Shown here in pieces: positions 60,301 to 64,000 of a stretch of 64,000 bases of DNA. The DNA comes from an uncultured Clostridia bacterium (lineage in GTDB: Bacteria > Bacillota > Clostridia > UMGS1883). The stretch's first letter is position 1; each line of letters starts with the position of its first letter. The translations under genes and the position numbers were made by a program. The stretch is taken from positions 1 through 64,000 of the forward strand of contig CAKSNY010000008.1 of the NCBI GenBank assembly GCA_934476455.1, given 5' to 3'. The notes under the pieces were generated by a model. That model did no database searches. It was given only the letters and a program-made list of their open reading frames with translations, and had not been told where the DNA came from.

Positions 60301-61098
60301 TCTGTTGTTTCTGTTTATAACTCTGCGGTAAAGGTCGTTAAGGTCGCTTGTTGCAAAGCGTCCGCCGTCAAGCTGAACCATGGGGCGTATTTCCGGCGGA
60401 ATTACCGGCACGCAGTCAAGAATCATCCACTCGGGACGGTTATTCGACTTTCTGAATGCCTCCACAACCTCAAGTCTTTTTGCAATCTTTACCTTTTTCT
60501 GACCCTGTGCGGTTTCAAGCTCTTTCTTAAGCTCCTCGCTAAGTTCGTTTACATCAATTTCGGAAAGAAGCTCTTTTATTGCCTCCGCACCCATTCCCGC
60601 ACGGAAACGGTCGCCGTACTTTTCGTAATAAGCAATATACTCTTTCTCGGTGAGAGGGTCTTTTTTGTTAAGCTCTGTCCTACCGGGATCTATTACTATA
60701 TACTGTGCAAAATACAGCACCTTTTCAAGAACGTGGGGTGAAATATCAAGCAGCAATCCCATTCTGCTGGGTATGCCCTTAAAGTACCAGATATGAGATA
60801 CCGGTGCTGCCAGTTCTATATGACCCATTCTTTCACGGCGCACCTTTGAACGTGTGACCTCAACGCCGCAGCGGTCGCAGATAATACCCTTATAGCGTAT
60901 ACGCTTGTATTTTCCGCAGTGACACTCCCAATCCTTCTGCGGTCCGAAAATTTTCTCGCAGAAAAGACCGTCGCGCTCGGGCTTCAGGGTACGGTAGTTT
61001 ATGGTTTCGGGCTTCTTGACCTCACCGTATGACCATTCTCTTATTTTTTCGGGAGATGCCAATCCAATTTGCATTGCCTCAAAAGTATTAAATTCCAT
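57379..61098 (-). CDS. rpoC: DNA-directed RNA polymerase subunit beta'
   Basis: The 1239-residue subunit has zinc ligands CHCGKYKRIRYKGIICDRCG near the start, and the metal-binding catalytic loop AFNADFDGDQMAVHVP. The rudder and switch regions follow, then the bridge helix/trigger loop area (GARGSINQIRQLAGMRGLMA) and the second zinc site (CHAKVGVCAHCYGANLA). It forms the active centre with rpoB. GGGAGGGG lies before the ATG. It follows rpoB by 14 bp, so both are in one operon. Length is typical for Clostridia. Confidence 0.99.
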   Translation of the reverse strand: MEFNTFEAMQIGLASPEKIREWSYGEVKKPETINYRTLKPERDGLFCEKIFGPQKDWECHCGKYKRIRYKGIICDRCGVEVTRSKVRRERMGHIELAAPVSHIWYFKGIPSRMGLLLDISPHVLEKVLYFAQYIVIDPGRTELNKKDPLTEKEYIAYYEKYGDRFRAGMGAEAIKELLSEIDVNELSEELKKELETAQGQKKVKIAKRLEVVEAFRKSNNRPEWMILDCVPVIPPEIRPMVQLDGGRFATSDLNDLYRRVINRNNRLKRLLELGAPNIIVRNEKRMLQEAVDALIDNGRRGRPVTGPGNRALKSLSDMLKGKQGRFRQNLLGKRVDYSGRSVIVVGPALKIYQCGLPKEMALELFKPFVMKRLVENGSAHNIKSAKRMVERARVEVWDVLESVIKEHPVLLNRAPTLHRLGIQAFEPILVEGRAIRLHPLVCTAFNADFDGDQMAVHVPLSPEAQAEARFLMLSANNLLKPQDGRPVTVPTQDMVLGSYYLTLEKPREVRITDAGDSTLEVGKVYRYFGTVLEENRALEEQGKKLAQFTDQGVGCFKGEIGEAKYFSSVNEAMMAYECGDVGLHAPVKVRLEKEIDGEIRSKIVEVTVGRLIFNNVVPQDLGFVDRSNPDNAFALEITFLADKKALGKIVNNCIRVHGTTKTATVLDDIKALGYKFSTLGAITISVSDMEIPGSKAERLEEAEEEVEKITKLYRKGLITDDERYRKVIETWQSANDKITKALMDNLDKYNPIYMMATSGARGSINQIRQLAGMRGLMANTQGRTVEIPIRASFREGLNILEYFISTHGARKGLADTALRTADSGYLTRRLVDVSQDVIIRELDCHTHEGINVSEIVDGKDVIEPLEERLIGRVNCDDIVNPATGEVIIPENTLMNKEMAKSVVDAGIKTVKIRSVLNCHAKVGVCAHCYGANLASRGDLVNIGEAVGIIAAQSIGEPGTQLTMRTFHTGGVAGDDITQGLPRVEELFEARKPKGQAIVTDIGGIVTINKTKSKTEVMVASEDGMAQTYLIPYGSTLKVNDGDKVEAGDELTTGSVNPHDIHRIKGLLAVQEYLVKEVQKVYRQQAVDIADKHIEVIVRQMMRKVKIEEQGDSNYLVGETEERIRFNEIVEQYKAEGKNPPVGEEMLLGITKAALATDSFLSAASFQETTRVLTDAAIKGKIDPLVGLKENVIIGKLIPAGTGVPMYRDIDVAPVTPDYTDIFNDMVENMSASGIKHETE

Positions 61099-61112
61099 AA
61101 TTTTCCCCTCCC

Positions 61113-64000
61113 TTACATTTCATCGTTTTCTATTGCCATAAGCTCTTCATCCGTAGGCTCTTCGTCAAAATCGTCATCCTCATCGTCAAATTCTTCGAAA
61201 ATGTCAATTTCTTCATCGTCCGAATCTTCTGTATCGGAAAATTCCTCTTCGGGATTAACCTCGCTGTAGCCGCTGCCCATACCGTCGTCAACGGTTGTGA
61301 AAAGCTCATCCTTAAATTCTTCCATATTAACCTCATCGTCATCATCGCTTTGAAGTTCTATAATCTCGTGCTGTGCATTAAGCACATTAACGTCAAGCGC
61401 AAGCGACTGAAGCTCTTTTATAAGAACCTTAAACGATTCCGGTATACCCGGTGTGGGAACATTCTCACCCTTTACTATAGCTTCGTACGTTTTTACACGG
61501 CCTACTATATCATCGGATTTAACGGTAAGAATTTCCTGCAAAAGGTATGCTGCGCCGTATGCTTCGAGTGCCCATACTTCCATTTCACCGAAACGCTGTC
61601 CGCCGAACTGCGCTTTACCGCCGAGCGGCTGCTGCGTAACAAGCGAGTAAGGACCCGTTGAACGTGCATGGATTTTATCATCAACAAGATGGTGCAGCTT
61701 AAGATAATACATATATCCCACCGTTACGGGGTTGTCGAACGGCTCGCCCGTTCTTCCGTCGTAAAGCACTGTCTTACCGTCACGCGAGAGCCCGGCTTCT
61801 TCCAAAAGATGCATAATGTCTTTTTCGTTTGCACCGTCGAATACGGGTGTTGCAACCTTAAAGCCGAGACGGCTTGCAGCCATGCCCAAGTGAACCTCAA
61901 GAACCTGTCCTATATTCATACGGGAGGGAACGCCCAAGGGGTTTAACACAATGTCAAGCGGTGTTCCGTCCGGCAGGAAGGGCATATCCTCTGTGGGAAG
62001 AACCCTCGAAACGACACCCTTGTTACCGTGGCGGCCTGCCATCTTATCGCCGACACTTATCTTACGCTTTTGCGCGATATAGCACCTTACAACCTCGTTT
62101 ACACCGGGCGCCAGCTCATCGCTGTTGGCACGTGTAAATACCTTTACATCTACAATTATACCTGCCTCACCATGCGGAACGCGAAGCGACGTATCTCTGA
62201 CCTCACGCGCTTTTTCACCGAATATTGCGCGAAGCAGCCTTTCCTCGGGGGTAAGCTCCGTTTCGCCCTTGGGCGTAACCTTACCTACCAATATATCGCC
62301 CGAATGAACCTCTGCACCTACGCGTATAATTCCGCGCTCGTCAAGGTTTTTAAGCGCGTCATCACCGACATTCGGAATATCGCGCGTTATTTCCTCCGCG
62401 CCGAGCTTTGTATCGCGGGATTCCGACTCATACTCTTCTATATGAACAGATGTGAACACATCATCGCGCACAAGCTTTTCGTTAAGCAGCACGGCATCCT
62501 CGTAGTTATAGCCCTCCCATGTCATAAAGCCTATAAGAACATTTCTTCCGAGTGCGATTTCGCCGTTATCCGTTGACGGGCCGTCGGCAATTATCATACC
62601 CTTTGTTACCTTTTCTCCCTCTTCCACTATCGGGCGCTGATTAATGCAGGTGCCCTGGTTTGAACGAAGGAACTTAAGCAAGTGGTAATTATGCCTTACG
62701 CCGTCGTTATCCTTTATAACAATCTCGTTTGCGCTTACCTTATCAACGTAGCCGTCCTGCTTTGACAGTACAACAACGCCGCTGTCCTTTGCCGCCTTAT
62801 ACTCCATACCGGTACCTATAATAGGCGACTGCGGCTTTAAAAGCGGAACCGCCTGACGCTGCATGTTAGAGCCCATAAGCGCACGGTTAGCGTCATCATT
62901 TTCAAGGAATGGTATCATAGCCGTAGCAACCGACACAACCTGCTTGGGCGAAACGTCCATATAGTCTACATCCTCGGCAGGAACTTCGAGTATTTCCTCG
63001 CGGCAGCGCGCCGATACCTTCTTTGCAACAAAGTGCTTGTCTTCGTCCAGCGGCTCGTTTGCCTGCGCTACAACGTAGCGATCCTCGGTGTCTGCTGTCA
63101 TATATTCGATTTCATCGGTTACAATACCTTTGCCCTTTATAACCTTACGGTAGGGCGCCTCTATAAAGCCATATTCGTTTATACGTGCATAGGTGGAAAG
63201 TGAGCTTATAAGACCGATGTTCGGTCCTTCAGGCGTTTCAATGGGGCACATTCTGCCGTAATGCGTATAATGAACATCACGCACCTGGAAACCTGCGCGC
63301 TCTCTCGAAAGACCGCCCGGACCGAGTGCCGAAAGCCTTCTTTTATGTGTAAGCTCTCCCAGCGGGTTTGTCTGATCCATAAACTGCGAAAGCTGTGATG
63401 AACCGAAAAATTCTTTTATTGTTGCCACAACGGGGCGAATATTTATAAGCGACTGCGGCGTAACAATATCCATTTCCTGAATACTCATTCTTTCGCGCAC
63501 ACCGCGCTCCATACGTGCGATACCTATACGGAACTGGTTTTGCAAAAGCTCACCCACGCTGCGAAGGCGGCGGTTTCCGAGATGGTCGATATCATCATCC
63601 GTACCGATGCCTTCGGCAAGGTTGTTGCAATAGTTTATCGAAGCAAACATATCGTCAATTATAATATGCTTGGGAACAAGCTCATCCACACGCTCTGCGG
63701 CAAGCTTTTTAATCGTCTCAATATCACCGTCAGCCTCGTTTAAGATTTCGTCAAGCACGCTTTTTCTTACCATTTCGTGCGTTATATCGTAAAGGTCAAC
63801 ACCGGCGTATTCCTTGGGCGAAACCATATTGTTTGAAAATACGACAATGCGCTTTCCCTCAACGTCAAGAATAACCCTGCTTATACCTGCATTTTGAATT
63901 TTAAGGGCTGCTTCCTCGGTTATTCTTTCACCCTTTTGAACCAGAATTTCGCCGCTTTTTTCGTCGGCTATATCCTCACCTGCTATAGCGTTTGTTATAC
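61113..64000 (-). CDS. rpoB: DNA-directed RNA polymerase subunit beta (partial, 5' end beyond window)
   Basis: 962 codons are visible and remain open to the window edge; before MVSPKEYAGVDLYDIT the frame reads AGISRVILDVEGKRIVVFSN, so the true start is beyond 64000. Landmarks are the rifampicin region (FFGSSQLSQFMDQTNPLGEL, THKRRLSALGPGG), SRERAGFQVRDVHYTHYGRM, AGRHGNKGVVSRVLP, and GGKAQFGGQRFGEMEVWALE. The C-terminus has an unusually long acidic tail (about residues 845 on in the visible part, rich in D/E: DDEEIDIFEEFDDEDDD) after the usual VLNAQHEIIEL end. Cys/His counts are normal; the acidic tail is common in some Clostridia. Confidence 0.98.
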   Translation of the reverse strand, partial: ITNAIAGEDIADEKSGEILVQKGERITEEAALKIQNAGISRVILDVEGKRIVVFSNNMVSPKEYAGVDLYDITHEMVRKSVLDEILNEADGDIETIKKLAAERVDELVPKHIIIDDMFASINYCNNLAEGIGTDDDIDHLGNRRLRSVGELLQNQFRIGIARMERGVRERMSIQEMDIVTPQSLINIRPVVATIKEFFGSSQLSQFMDQTNPLGELTHKRRLSALGPGGLSRERAGFQVRDVHYTHYGRMCPIETPEGPNIGLISSLSTYARINEYGFIEAPYRKVIKGKGIVTDEIEYMTADTEDRYVVAQANEPLDEDKHFVAKKVSARCREEILEVPAEDVDYMDVSPKQVVSVATAMIPFLENDDANRALMGSNMQRQAVPLLKPQSPIIGTGMEYKAAKDSGVVVLSKQDGYVDKVSANEIVIKDNDGVRHNYHLLKFLRSNQGTCINQRPIVEEGEKVTKGMIIADGPSTDNGEIALGRNVLIGFMTWEGYNYEDAVLLNEKLVRDDVFTSVHIEEYESESRDTKLGAEEITRDIPNVGDDALKNLDERGIIRVGAEVHSGDILVGKVTPKGETELTPEERLLRAIFGEKAREVRDTSLRVPHGEAGIIVDVKVFTRANSDELAPGVNEVVRCYIAQKRKISVGDKMAGRHGNKGVVSRVLPTEDMPFLPDGTPLDIVLNPLGVPSRMNIGQVLEVHLGMAASRLGFKVATPVFDGANEKDIMHLLEEAGLSRDGKTVLYDGRTGEPFDNPVTVGYMYYLKLHHLVDDKIHARSTGPYSLVTQQPLGGKAQFGGQRFGEMEVWALEAYGAAYLLQEILTVKSDDIVGRVKTYEAIVKGENVPTPGIPESFKVLIKELQSLALDVNVLNAQHEIIELQSDDDDEVNMEEFKDELFTTVDDGMGSGYSEVNPEEEFSDTEDSDDEEIDIFEEFDDEDDDFDEEPTDEELMAIENDEM

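Noticed and set aside
59728..60741. 337-codon plus-strand ORF opposite rpoC
   Set aside because: Antisense to the highly conserved rpoC coding region; long open antisense frames arise from its codon use.
61113..61400. Acidic rpoB tail as a sign of frameshift or fusion
   Set aside because: The frame is continuous, ends normally 14 bp before rpoC, and acidic C-terminal RpoB extensions are known in Clostridia.

Overview
The window looks like the chromosome of a spore-forming Firmicute of the Clostridia type, probably a pectin-degrading gut bacterium. Reasons: sporulation genes yabP and yabQ next to divIC and an S1-domain gene, a spoVT remnant, strong GGAGG-type ribosome binding sites, secreted proteins carrying S-layer homology (SLH) domains, a lysine riboswitch, and LplABC-type sugar uptake without its own ATPase. 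A Monoglobus-like lineage is a guess only.

Positions 1-24900 (minus strand) hold one long cluster for rhamnogalacturonan/pectin use. An AraC regulator (24900-24052) is followed by two SLH surface proteins, a PcRGLX/YetA-like putative exo-rhamnogalacturonan lyase, a GH105 unsaturated-uronyl hydrolase, an LplA/B/C-type binding protein and two permeases, two large secreted multidomain proteins (one with two SGNH-type esterase domains), a cytosolic SGNH hydrolase and the start of a GH2-like enzyme. The AraC gene and the first structural gene share the same promoter layout: two TACAATnnTTG sites 32 bp apart and a -10 box at the same distance.

25254-29219 (minus strand) holds small housekeeping and accessory genes: flavin reductase, ArsC/Spx-like protein, a gene remnant, a Fic protein, a YgjP-like metallopeptidase, a PCC/DUF296 protein and a 69-residue protein. 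At 29907-32111 (plus strand) a large serine recombinase runs in frame into the last 153 codons of spoVT. The neighbouring yabP-yabQ-divIC-yabR block is the expected spoVT neighbourhood, so this appears to be the native spoVT gene interrupted by a recombinase-bearing element. Its first ~29 codons are not in the window.

33870-41353 (minus strand) has uvrA-uvrB, a MATE exporter and a Gfo/Idh/MocA oxidoreductase, divergent from an AraC regulator. At 42388-45094 (plus strand) a lysine riboswitch with an intrinsic terminator precedes a three-gene polar amino-acid ABC transporter, which assigns it to lysine. 45171-50818 (minus strand) is a six-gene sugar-acid operon (TIM-barrel isomerase, Gfo/Idh, TIM-barrel, Gfo/Idh, uxuA, uxuB) divergent from a third AraC gene. 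It would take the hexuronates released by the pectin cluster.

51825-64000 carries a class I lysyl-tRNA synthetase with a fused C-terminal EMAPII-type tRNA-binding domain, an HD protein, a DUF1836 protein, an AMP-forming acyl ligase, and rpoC and rpoB (rpoB cut by the window end). Two copies of a ~206 bp hairpin-rich repeat lie in the 3' regions of the tRNA synthetase and the acyl ligase, each next to a bidirectional terminator. One copy is itself split by a 274 bp MITE-like element with terminal inverted repeats. No rRNA, tRNA or CRISPR array was seen.
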